Counted from the stretch's first letter, positions 1-5,905 are shown. The stretch: DNA of 6,281 nt from Terriglobales bacterium (GCA_015655365.1 JAATFE010000323.1:1-6281); one strand, 5' to 3'. Notes: generated from the letters alone by a model not told the origin. Numbers and translations are program-made.

Positions 1-2450
1 ATGACCACAAGCTTGCCGTTGATCTGGACCGGGATTGCAAGCTCGTCTTCCTTGGCCAGTTCCGGATTGCTTTGGGGCCAGGGAGCGCGCAGGAGTGCGC
101 CTTTTTCGCCTAACTCCTCCCACAGCTCGGCGGAAAGGTGCGGAGCGAAGGGAGCGAGAAGGAGAACGAGCGAACGCAGCAGTTCATGGATGACCGGGGG
201 CGGAATTTCACCGGAGGCCAGTTGCGCATCGGCGGCCTGGAGCTCGTTCATCAGCTCCATGATCGCGGCGACGCAGGTGTTGAAGTGCCAGCGGCCCTCG
301 AAGTCGAGCGTGATTTTGGCGATGGTCTGGTGGAGCTTGCGCAGCAGCTTGAGGGATGCGGACGAGGGCGCTGTCTCAAGGACTAAAGCCCCGCTCGCCT
401 GGTCCGGTTTTATGTACGAGCTGAAACCCGTACCCTTCGCTGCGGCGGTTTTCGCTACCGGCGCATGTTTCGTGGTGAAACGATAGACGCGGCCGAGGAA
501 GCGGCTGACGCCGGCGACGCCGTCTTCCTGCCAGTCAAGGTCGCGGTCGGGCGGGGCGGCAAAGAGGGAGTACATGCGCGCCGCGTCGGCTCCGTAACTG
601 GCGATCATGTCGTCGGGCGACACGACGTTGCCCTTGGACTTGGACATCTTGGAGCCGTCTTTGATGACCATGCCCTGGGTAAAGAGGCGGCGGGCTGGCT
701 CGTCGTTGGTGATGAGGCCGAGGTCGCGCATGACCTTGGTCCAGAAGCGCGAATAGATGAGGTGGAGGATGGCGTGCTCGACGCCGCCAATGTACTGGTC
801 GATGGGGAACCAATACTTCACTACCGTGGGATCGAAGGGCGCGGTCGAGTTCTTGGCGTCGGTGTAGCGGTAGAAATACCAGCTCGAATCGACGAAGGTG
901 TCCATGGTGTCGGTCTCGCGCTTGGCGGGGCCGCCGCACTTGGGGCAGATGACGTTGACGAACTCCGGCACGCGGCTCAAGGGCGAGCCGCCCTGCTGGG
1001 TAATTTCGATCTGCGCGGGCAGCACCACCGGCAACTGCTCGTCCGGCACCTGCACGAGGCCGTCTTTTTCGCAGTGAATCATGGGGATGGGCGTGCCCCA
1101 GTAGCGCTGGCGGCTCAAGCCCCAATCTTTCAAGCGGAAGATGACCTTGGCCTCTCCAAATGCACTGCGTGCGGCAACTTCTTGGAGGCGTTTTTGGGCC
1201 GCATCGCAGGTCAGGCCGTCGTACTCGCCGGAGTTGGTGAGCACGCCCTCATGGGAGCAGAAAGGCATCTCGACCGCAGAACCATCGACCGGCTTGATGA
1301 CCTGCACGATGGGAAGGTTGTACTTGGTGGCGAACTCGAAGTCGCGTTCGTCGTGGGCCGGAACGCTCATGATGGCGCCGGTGCCGTAGTCGGCCAGGAT
1401 GTAGTTGGCCACCCAGATGGGCACACGCGCGCCGTTATAGCGATTGATGGCGAAGCGGCCGGTGGGAACGCCGTGCTTCTCGATGGCTCCCAGGTCGCCG
1501 GCTTCGCGAGCCTTCTTCTGCTGCTCCAACAGTTCGTCCACCTGCGCCTTCAGCTTGGCGTCGGTAGCCGTGAAAGCCGCCACCAACGCGTGCTGCGGCG
1601 CCAGTTGCACGCTAGTCGCGCCGAAGATGGTGTCCACGCGGGTGGTGAAAACGCGGATGCGCGTGCCTTCACCACTGCCTCTTGATTTCTGTAGGCCGCC
1701 ACTTCCTGATCCTTGCTCAGCCAGAAAGAAGTCTACTTCCGTACCCTCAGATCGCCCAATCCAGTTGCGCTGCATGGTGCGGACTTTTTCCGGCCAGCCG
1801 TCGAGCTTGTCCAAGCCATCGAGCAGTTCCTGGGCGTAGGCGGTGATGCGATAGAACCACTGCACCAGGTCGCGCTGCTCCACCGGCGTGGTTTCGTGCC
1901 GCCAGCAGCAGCCGTTGACCACCTGCTCGTTGGCCAGCACGGTGGCGCACTCCGGGCACCAGTTCACCTTGCTCTTTTTGCGGTAGACCAGGCCCTTCTC
2001 GTACATGCGGAGGAAGAACCACTGGTTCCAGCGGTAGTACTCGGGCAGGCAGGTGGTGACCTCGGTGGCCCAGTCGTAGCCCAGGCCGAGCCGCTCCATC
2101 TGCACCTTCATGGCGGCGATGTTCGAGAGCGTCCACTCGCGCGGAGGGGTATTGTGCTTGAGCGCGGCGTTCTCGGCCGGCAGCCCAAAGGCATCCCAGC
2201 CCATGGGATGCAGCACGTTGTAGCCGCGCATCCACATGTGGCGGGCGAGCGCGTCGCCAATGGAGTAGTTGCGCACGTGTCCCATGTGCAACTGGCCGCT
2301 GGGGTAGGGCAGCATCTCCAACACGTAATACTTGGGCTTGCCGCAGGTTGCGGGCTCGGCCGCATACATTGCGGGGTCCGCAGCCCAGCGCTGCTGCCAT
2401 TTGGGTTCGATTGCCGAGGGGTCGTAACGCAGTTCGATGTCTTCCGCCAT
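1..2450 (-). CDS. leuS: Leucyl-tRNA synthetase, C-terminal end beyond window
   Basis: This class I aminoacyl-tRNA synthetase charges tRNA-Leu with leucine in the cytoplasm. I translated the frame codon by codon: 816 codons run from the ATG to the window edge with no stop. The bacterial enzyme is usually about 820-880 residues, so roughly the last 50-60 are missing. Visible signatures are HMGH (residues 55-58, the HIGH motif), a Cys pair in NWCPEC (163-168) and another in CPKCGG (502-507) typical of the zinc module, the CP1 editing domain with TTRVDT (269-274) and HDERD (366-370), DWGLSRQRYWG (442-452), KMSKS (601-605), and the start of the C-terminal QINGKLVV segment at the edge. The start is fixed by an in-frame TAA two codons upstream. 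No clear Shine-Dalgarno sequence precedes it. The secreted-protein gene ends 32 bases upstream on the same strand, so co-transcription is possible. Oddities are a Gly/Ser-rich insert at 246-262 and Val in place of the usual Pro in TTRPDT. Confidence 0.97.
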   Translation of the reverse strand, partial: MAEDIELRYDPSAIEPKWQQRWAADPAMYAAEPATCGKPKYYVLEMLPYPSGQLHMGHVRNYSIGDALARHMWMRGYNVLHPMGWDAFGLPAENAALKHNTPPREWTLSNIAAMKVQMERLGLGYDWATEVTTCLPEYYRWNQWFFLRMYEKGLVYRKKSKVNWCPECATVLANEQVVNGCCWRHETTPVEQRDLVQWFYRITAYAQELLDGLDKLDGWPEKVRTMQRNWIGRSEGTEVDFFLAEQGSGSGGLQKSRGSGEGTRIRVFTTRVDTIFGATSVQLAPQHALVAAFTATDAKLKAQVDELLEQQKKAREAGDLGAIEKHGVPTGRFAINRYNGARVPIWVANYILADYGTGAIMSVPAHDERDFEFATKYNLPIVQVIKPVDGSAVEMPFCSHEGVLTNSGEYDGLTCDAAQKRLQEVAARSAFGEAKVIFRLKDWGLSRQRYWGTPIPMIHCEKDGLVQVPDEQLPVVLPAQIEITQQGGSPLSRVPEFVNVICPKCGGPAKRETDTMDTFVDSSWYFYRYTDAKNSTAPFDPTVVKYWFPIDQYIGGVEHAILHLIYSRFWTKVMRDLGLITNDEPARRLFTQGMVIKDGSKMSKSKGNVVSPDDMIASYGADAARMYSLFAAPPDRDLDWQEDGVAGVSRFLGRVYRFTTKHAPVAKTAAAKGTGFSSYIKPDQASGALVLETAPSSASLKLLRKLHQTIAKITLDFEGRWHFNTCVAAIMELMNELQAADAQLASGEIPPPVIHELLRSLVLLLAPFAPHLSAELWEELGEKGALLRAPWPQSNPELAKEDELAIPVQINGKLVV

Positions 2451-2482
2451 ATCTTATTCAGTGTAAACGGGACTGGCGGATT

Positions 2483-3337
2483 CTACGGCTGGGGCGACCC
2501 AGGGAGAAGAGGATCTGGGGCCGCAGGGGGTTCCATTCCCTCGAAGCTGGTGCAAGGGTCGACGTTCACTTCCCGGCTCACGATTTCATAGCCTGCGGGG
2601 GGCCGAAAGACCGCCACATCCGGCTCGCTCTGGCTGAACTTCACCAGTTCCTTGTTCGTCTTGCCCGACTGCACGTCCTCGCTGACCATGCGGACCGTAA
2701 GACCGGCCAAGCCGGGATCGATTGCTCTCCATAGTTCGAAAGAACTCACCTTGGTTGGGCACACCAGCGGCACATGTTTTTTATGCTTCCCGATGTACTC
2801 CGACGGGGTCGTCCATGTGGTCCGGCGGCCCCGCGCCTCAACACCCTGAATCGTCTTTGTTCCCAGTTCCTCAACGGTCTCGTTTGTCGGTTTCGTCTCG
2901 CAGTCCATAGACACAATCCCACCACTTGCGGCCCCACATCCCGATTGAAGCGCGCCATAAAAAGGAATCGCCATTACAGTTGCATTCTTCCCAGGGAAGC
3001 TCCAGGTAAAAGTGACGTGAGCCATGGGATCGAAAACCAGAAAATGCGTCATCGGCTTCTCGTCCGCCGAGGTTGGAATGTCCGTGGTCGCTGTCATGTG
3101 GCGGCTTTGTGCGTCCCTGGCCGTTACGATCTTGGATTCGTGCGTGATGGAAGTTCCATTCGCGCGCGTCTGCACCTGCACAATCTTGTACTCCGCCATA
3201 TAAGGCAGTTGCACGGGAGAACTTGCCTTGCTGTTTGCGGTAGCTGCTGTTTGAGACTTAGAAACCTGGCTCGCAACAGACATGGGCAAACTCGCAACCG
3301 CTACCAAAGCCAATACTCCGCAGATGCTTCCGCGCAT
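2483..3337 (-). CDS. Secreted protein of unknown function (284 aa)
   Basis: I do not recognise a named family. The protein begins with a likely Sec signal peptide: Arg2, a hydrophobic stretch at about residues 5-20, and possible cleavage after VAS (21-23), which would place it in the periplasm or outside the cell. After a Ser/Thr/Ala-rich linker (25-40), the body looks beta-rich and ends in a Pro-rich tail (270-284). Phrases such as EELGTKTIQGVEARGRR (156-172) and SEPDVAVFRPPAGYEIV (237-253) resemble, from memory, a recurring class of exported acidobacterial proteins without assigned function; that link is inference. Four Cys remain after cleavage (134, 146, 193, 262), so disulfides are possible. 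The start is well supported by GGAGG seven bases before the ATG. It lies 80 bases downstream of the DinB-like remnant and 32 bases upstream of leuS. No enzyme motif is evident. Confidence 0.85.
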   Translation of the reverse strand: MRGSICGVLALVAVASLPMSVASQVSKSQTAATANSKASSPVQLPYMAEYKIVQVQTRANGTSITHESKIVTARDAQSRHMTATTDIPTSADEKPMTHFLVFDPMAHVTFTWSFPGKNATVMAIPFYGALQSGCGAASGGIVSMDCETKPTNETVEELGTKTIQGVEARGRRTTWTTPSEYIGKHKKHVPLVCPTKVSSFELWRAIDPGLAGLTVRMVSEDVQSGKTNKELVKFSQSEPDVAVFRPPAGYEIVSREVNVDPCTSFEGMEPPAAPDPLLPGSPQP

Positions 3338-3344
3338 CGCTCAT

Positions 3345-3349
3345 CCTCC
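3345..3349 (-). promoter_or_regulatory. Ribosome binding site of the 284-aa secreted protein
   Basis: On the minus strand GGAGG is followed by seven bases and then the ATG at 3337. This decides the start. A second ATG directly after the GGAGG is out of frame and too close to the site to be used. Confidence 0.8.
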
Positions 3350-3417
3350 GGTGCATAACGATGACACATATCATGCTACGCCGGATGAGTTACAGAGCAA
3401 GCCTTTTTGCCAAGAAT

Positions 3418-3654
3418 CTATCTCACCAAACTATGCGTTACTTTTTCGGGCGCGATTCCGGGGAGATGAATCCCGCCGTCGCCCTTGCTCTTGATCAGTG
3501 CCGCATCATCCGCAAAGGACTTTTTCACATACTCGACCACCTGCGCCTTGGTCTTGTAGTCGGATCGGATCGGGTCACCGGATGGCATTTTCACGCCCGT
3601 CACGGGGTTGATAAAGAAGTAGTTTTCGCCTGTAGCAGATTTAGGCCACGCATT
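3418..3654 (-). pseudogene. Remnant of a DinB-family-like gene
   Basis: This minus-strand frame is open from just after an in-frame TGA (3655-3657) to a TAG at 3418-3420, about 78 codons. It reads like the middle of a larger protein: GENYFFINPVTG, then KTKAQVVEYVKKSFADDAAL, then IKSKGDGG. From memory this resembles the central helix region of exported DinB-family proteins (four-helix metal-binding fold) common in Acidobacteriota, but I could not run a search. The expected downstream part, with the family's His residues in an EHYGQ-like motif, is absent: the frame stops soon after KGDGGIHLPG. There is no N-terminus or signal peptide, because the frame begins inside the last codons of higA. Possible internal starts (GTG at 3603, ATG near 3588) have no Shine-Dalgarno sequence. 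I read it as a gene fragment left beside the higBA module. A genuine 61-residue protein starting at 3603 is the less likely alternative. Confidence 0.45.
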
Positions 3655-3949
3655 TCAGCGGCTTGGCCTGTTCGATGCGTTGCCGCCGCTTGGGTGTGTG
3701 CAGGGCCTCCCAAAGGTCCGTGCGGCGCTGCACATTCATCCAGAATTCTGGCGAGTTGCCAAAGACACGCGCCAACATGAGCGCGGTATCGGCGGTAACA
3801 GCGCGGCGACCGTTGCATAGCTCATTGACCAGCTTCCGCTGTACTCCCATGGCCTCTGCAAGTGCGCCCTGCGTCAGCCGGAGGGGGGTCAGAAACTCCT
3901 CCACCAACATCTCGCCTACGCTTACGGGCTTCCGTTCGGTACTCAGCAT
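3641..3949 (-). CDS. higA: HigA-type antitoxin, XRE-family DNA-binding protein
   Basis: This is the antitoxin of a type II toxin-antitoxin pair. It should bind and neutralise HigB and repress the operon as a dimer. The 102-residue length is usual for the family. A helix-turn-helix of Cro/XRE type covers about residues 25-49 (LTQGALAEAMGV, then RKLVNELCNGRR). It is followed by the family hallmark ITADTAL-like VTADTALMLARVFGNSPEFWMNVQ (as VTADTAL 51-57 and SPEFWMNVQ 66-74). The ATG is supported by AGGAG five bases upstream. That site overlaps the higB stop codon, and only nine bases separate the two genes, indicating translational coupling. The Arg/Lys-rich C-terminus (87-99) runs to a TAA at 3641. 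The last codons overlap the open frame of the DinB-like remnant, consistent with a junction at this point. The toxin-first order matches higBA rather than most other toxin-antitoxin families. Confidence 0.93.
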   Translation of the reverse strand: MLSTERKPVSVGEMLVEEFLTPLRLTQGALAEAMGVQRKLVNELCNGRRAVTADTALMLARVFGNSPEFWMNVQRRTDLWEALHTPKRRQRIEQAKPLKCVA

Positions 3950-3954
3950 AACTT

Positions 3955-3959
3955 CTCCT
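3955..3959 (-). promoter_or_regulatory. Ribosome binding site of higA overlapping higB stop
   Basis: On the minus strand the junction reads TGAGGAG. The TGA ends higB and AGGAG lies five bases before the higA ATG. A ribosome finishing higB would stand on the higA site, which favours coupled synthesis of the antitoxin. Confidence 0.75.
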
Positions 3960-4255
3960 CAGCGGTAACCATGATTGTCGAGATAAATCTCAGCGGCTTC
4001 GCCTCTGCTCCCGTTCCATCGAAAAATGAGACGCCACTGTTCGTTGACTCGAATGGAGTGCCACACCTCCAAACGCCCTCGGAGCTTCTCAAAATGATTG
4101 CTCGGTGGAACGCGCGGGTCGCTATCCAACGTTGCGTCGTCCAGCAATTGCAGCTTCCTGAAGAGCCGCGCCTCCACGTCGGGAGGAATATTCCGGCTAT
4201 GCAGATCGTTGATGAAAAAATCCTGCAACCAGCGATCCCGAAACCCGAGAATCAT
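3959..4255 (-). CDS. higB: HigB-type toxin, RelE/ParE superfamily mRNA interferase
   Basis: This is the toxin of the higBA pair. Characterised HigB proteins cleave mRNA in the ribosome; that activity is inferred here from family membership. The protein has 98 residues, typical for the family. Conserved blocks are the N-terminal GFRDRWLQDFF (4-14), LFRKLQLLDDAT (31-42), FEKLRGRL (55-62), the core beta strands WHSIRVNEQWRLIFRW (65-80), and the C-terminal YLDNHGYR (91-98). Basic and aromatic residues (Arg69, Arg75, Asp93, His95, Tyr97) lie where the RelE fold places its active surface. The ATG is the first possible start, since an in-frame TAG lies 24 bases upstream inside the palindrome. No strong Shine-Dalgarno sequence is visible before it, which would keep toxin translation low compared with higA. 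The frame looks intact, so the toxin may be active. Confidence 0.92.
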   Translation of the reverse strand: MILGFRDRWLQDFFINDLHSRNIPPDVEARLFRKLQLLDDATLDSDPRVPPSNHFEKLRGRLEVWHSIRVNEQWRLIFRWNGSRGEAAEIYLDNHGYR

Positions 4256-4272
4256 GCCCGCAGCTTTTCTTA

Positions 4273-4307
4273 TGGGCTATTGTACCGCTCAACGGTACAA
4301 TAGCCCA
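4273..4307. promoter_or_regulatory. Perfect 15-bp inverted repeat, probable HigA operator
   Basis: The arms TGGGCTATTGTACCG (4273-4287) and CGGTACAATAGCCCA (4293-4307) are exact reverse complements around a five-base centre, CTCAA. The element fills most of the 57-base gap between the nfo stop and the higB ATG. Type II antitoxins bind palindromes at their own promoter, so this is the obvious HigA operator. It could also form a strong RNA hairpin just after nfo. However, the bases following it on the minus strand are TAAGAAAAGC, without a U tract, so a classical intrinsic terminator is unlikely. Confidence 0.75.
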
Positions 4308-4308
4308 A
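4279..4308 (-). promoter_or_regulatory. Candidate sigma70-type promoter of higBA inside the palindrome
   Basis: On the minus strand TTGGGC (4308-4303) and TACAAT (4284-4279) are 18 bases apart. The -10 matches five of six consensus positions, while the -35 matches only three. Both hexamers lie in the palindrome arms, so a bound HigA dimer would exclude RNA polymerase. The predicted transcript would start close to 4272 and give higB a leader of about 17 bases. Confidence 0.5.
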
Positions 4309-4312
4309 GGGT

Positions 4313-5167
4313 TTATTTCACCAGGCTCCTCAGCACCCGCACATTCCGTTCCTCGTCGCCGGGCTCGTCTACCGGGGTTTCGGCGATGAAGGCGGCGTGG
4401 GCAAAGCGCTCGTCGTTGAGCAGGCGGCGAAAGGGCTCGACGCCCATGGTGCCTTGGCCGATGTGCTCGTGGCGGTCGAGCTTGGAGCCGCGCTCGGCCT
4501 TGGCGTCGTTCATGTGCCACACCCGCACTGCCTCCAGCCCGATGGTTGCCGCCACCTGCGCCACGGTCTGCTCGTAGCCTTCGGCGCTGACCAGGTCATA
4601 GCCGGCCACGTGGGTGTGGCAGGTATCCAGGCACACGCCCATGGGCGCAGCCGGCCGGAGCCGCTCCACCAGCTCGGCCACCTGCTCAAAGCTGCCGCCC
4701 AGGGAAAACTCCGCACCCGCCGTGTTTTCGATGAGGATGTGGAACGGCGTTCCCTGCCATGCCAACCCGTCGATGGAGCGGCCGATGGAGTCGGCGGCCA
4801 GTTTGAGGCCCTCGTCGCGCGTCAGGCCCTTCCACGAGCCGGGATGCAGCACCAGGAACTCCGCGCCGAAGGCAAGAGCCCGTTCGATTTCGCCGCGAAA
4901 GGCTACGACGCTTTTTTCCCGCACCTCGTCCGACTGGCTGCAAACGTTAACCAGATAGCTCGTGTGGATGACCAGCGGCCCCACATCGAGTGCCGCACGC
5001 AGTTCCTTCATGCGCTCGGCCTGTTTCGGGTCGATTTTGGGCGCGCGCCACATGCGCGGGCTGGAAGAAAAAATCTGAAAGGTGTTGGCGCCAATCTCCC
5101 GCGCCCGCTCCACGGCGTTGGAAGCCCCGCCCGCCGTGCCCAAATGAATGCCGATCCGCTTGGTCAT
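4313..5167 (-). CDS. nfo: Deoxyribonuclease IV (AP endonuclease, Nfo family)
   Basis: Endonuclease IV cuts the DNA backbone 5' of abasic sites and trims blocked 3' ends in base-excision repair. The 284-residue protein matches the family length and is a TIM-barrel enzyme with a trinuclear zinc centre. All nine ligands known from the E. coli enzyme can be placed: His68 (VIHTSYLVN), His108 (LHPGS), Glu147 (IENTAG), Asp181 and His184 (CLDTCHTH), His218 (WHMND), Asp231 and His233 (LDRHEHIGQG), and Glu263 (ETP). The N-terminal RIGIHLGTAGG is also typical. An in-frame TAA four codons upstream leaves the ATG as the start. There is no Shine-Dalgarno sequence; a TAAACT hexamer six bases before the ATG makes a leaderless transcript possible, though this is speculative. 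higBA follows 57 bases downstream. Part of its 5' end recurs at 5802-5831. Confidence 0.97.
   Translation of the reverse strand: MTKRIGIHLGTAGGASNAVERAREIGANTFQIFSSSPRMWRAPKIDPKQAERMKELRAALDVGPLVIHTSYLVNVCSQSDEVREKSVVAFRGEIERALAFGAEFLVLHPGSWKGLTRDEGLKLAADSIGRSIDGLAWQGTPFHILIENTAGAEFSLGGSFEQVAELVERLRPAAPMGVCLDTCHTHVAGYDLVSAEGYEQTVAQVAATIGLEAVRVWHMNDAKAERGSKLDRHEHIGQGTMGVEPFRRLLNDERFAHAAFIAETPVDEPGDEERNVRVLRSLVK
5133..5162 (+). repeat. Direct repeat copy 1 (5' end of nfo)
   Basis: This 30-base stretch covers nfo codons for KRIGIHLGTA. It matches 5802-5831 in the same orientation at 27 of 30 positions (25 of 27 over 5136-5162). Similarity stops sharply on both sides. A match of this length is very unlikely by chance in a window of this size. 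Confidence 0.85.
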
Positions 5168-5332
5168 GCGGTTAGTTTAATTGGCGGACGAGCGGGAGTG
5201 GTTGAGGTTTGCCCCCTCGGTCTCGAAAACCAGACACAAGACGCCCGGCAGGTCTATTCAGGACGAATCTTCACGAGGGCGGAGTTTCACTGTAAGCTGA
5301 TCTCGCCATAACTCCGCTCCACAATCCGGTTT

Positions 5333-5373
5333 TCAACACTCCGAAGTTATTTGGGTGTTGAGACTTTTCTCAA
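5333..5373 (+). promoter_or_regulatory. Two overlapping hairpins in the leader of the 135-aa gene
   Basis: TCAACAC (5333-5339) can pair with GTGTTGA (5355-5361). Alternatively TTGAGA (5358-5363) can pair with TCTCAA (5368-5373) around the loop CTTT. The two stems share bases 5358-5361 and so exclude each other. The second ends directly against the ribosome binding site. A regulatory role is inferred only. Confidence 0.3.
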
Positions 5374-5378
5374 GGGAG
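5374..5378 (+). promoter_or_regulatory. Ribosome binding site of the 135-aa exported protein
   Basis: GGGAG, as part of AAGGGAG, lies seven bases before the ATG at 5386 and supports this start. Confidence 0.75.
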
Positions 5379-5385
5379 ATTCGCG

Positions 5386-5793
5386 ATGCGCAAGTTTTTA
5401 GCATTGGCTTTAATCGTCCTCATTTTCTCCGGCGCTTTCGCTCGAGCCGCCTTTGCCTCTACCGATCCGATGAGTGCGAAGGCCCAAAAGCTCAAGGCTC
5501 GACTCGACAACTTCCCTCTAGGCGCACATTTGCGGGTCAGGCTCAAGGATCACCGCCAAGTTGAGGGCCAATTACTGGCGCGTTCCGAAGAAGGCATCGA
5601 CCTGGCGGTGCCAGAATCCGTAGCCGTGAATTATACGGAGATCAGGACCGTGGCAGGAGACCCTGACGGACAATCCACCCCCGACCGGAATCAGAGTCTG
5701 CCCGCACATCACAGCCACCATCTGCGCAATTTCCTCATTGCTTTTGGCGTGGGGGCTGTATTGTTTGTCTCGCTCGCCGCATTGGATAAGTAG
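5386..5793 (+). CDS. Small exported protein with Sm/SH3-like core and C-terminal membrane helix
   Basis: I do not recognise a named family. The 135-residue protein starts with a Sec signal peptide (RK at 2-3, hydrophobic 4-19, likely cleavage after AFA at 22-24). A short helix rich in Lys (AKAQKLKARLD, 31-41) follows. Then comes a beta-rich core at about 45-90 in which GAHLRVRLKDHRQVEGQLL and IDLAVP resemble the strand pattern of Sm-like or SH3-like small barrels. A His cluster (AHHSHH, 107-112) precedes a probable membrane helix, FLIAFGVGAVLFVSLAAL (116-133), that ends almost at the C-terminus. If both ends are as they look, the core is periplasmic and tail-anchored in the inner membrane. 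The start has a good ribosome binding site. The gene is divergent from nfo with 218 bases between them and stands alone on the plus strand. Codon use looks native. The function is unknown. Confidence 0.8.
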   Translation: MRKFLALALIVLIFSGAFARAAFASTDPMSAKAQKLKARLDNFPLGAHLRVRLKDHRQVEGQLLARSEEGIDLAVPESVAVNYTEIRTVAGDPDGQSTPDRNQSLPAHHSHHLRNFLIAFGVGAVLFVSLAALDK

Positions 5794-5808
5794 CACTGAA
5801 AGCAGTGC
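5793..5808 (+). other. Small hairpin directly after the 135-aa gene
   Basis: GCACTG (5793-5798) and CAGTGC (5803-5808) pair perfectly around AAAG, starting on the last base of the stop codon. The following bases, CAAAATGG, contain no U run, so it is not a convincing intrinsic terminator. Its right arm belongs to the second copy of the nfo-derived repeat. Confidence 0.4.
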
Positions 5809-5831
5809 CAAAATGGATGCCGATCCGCTTG
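5802..5831 (+). repeat. Direct repeat copy 2, orphan fragment of the nfo 5' end
   Basis: This segment matches 5133-5162 at 27 of 30 bases. Read on the minus strand it encodes RKRIGIHFGTA, against TKRIGIHLGTA at the start of Nfo, and then loses all similarity. No start codon with a ribosome binding site precedes it. It lies immediately after the 135-aa gene, so the two copies flank the divergent intergenic region together with that gene. Confidence 0.8.
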
Positions 5832-5905
5832 CGAAGAATTACCACCTCTCGGCGCACACTGGTTCATATGGAGAGGAAAGGTCTGGTTGGTAAAAACCGC
5901 CGCTA

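Noticed and set aside
465..1685. A 406-codon plus-strand open frame antisense to leuS
   Set aside because: It mirrors the GC-rich codons of leuS, whose minus-strand frame carries all catalytic motifs. The antisense protein has no recognisable domain and no ribosome binding site.
1713..2591. A 292-codon plus-strand open frame spanning the leuS 5' end
   Set aside because: It is a shadow of leuS and of the end of the secreted-protein gene. It crosses two real genes and shows only the His/Val/Ala-rich composition typical of antisense GC-rich DNA.
3361..3376. Imperfect palindrome ATGACACATATCAT as an operator before the secreted gene
   Set aside because: Only four-base arms match. Such short dyads are expected by chance, and no promoter hexamers of good quality line up with it.
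4273..4307. Intrinsic terminator of nfo
   Set aside because: The hairpin is strong, but on the minus strand it is followed by TAAGAAAAGC with no U tract. The plus-strand flank is only weakly T-rich and would serve no plus-strand gene.
4397..5311. A 304-codon plus-strand open frame antisense to nfo
   Set aside because: The minus strand encodes a complete endonuclease IV with all nine metal ligands, so the antisense frame is a by-product of codon bias.
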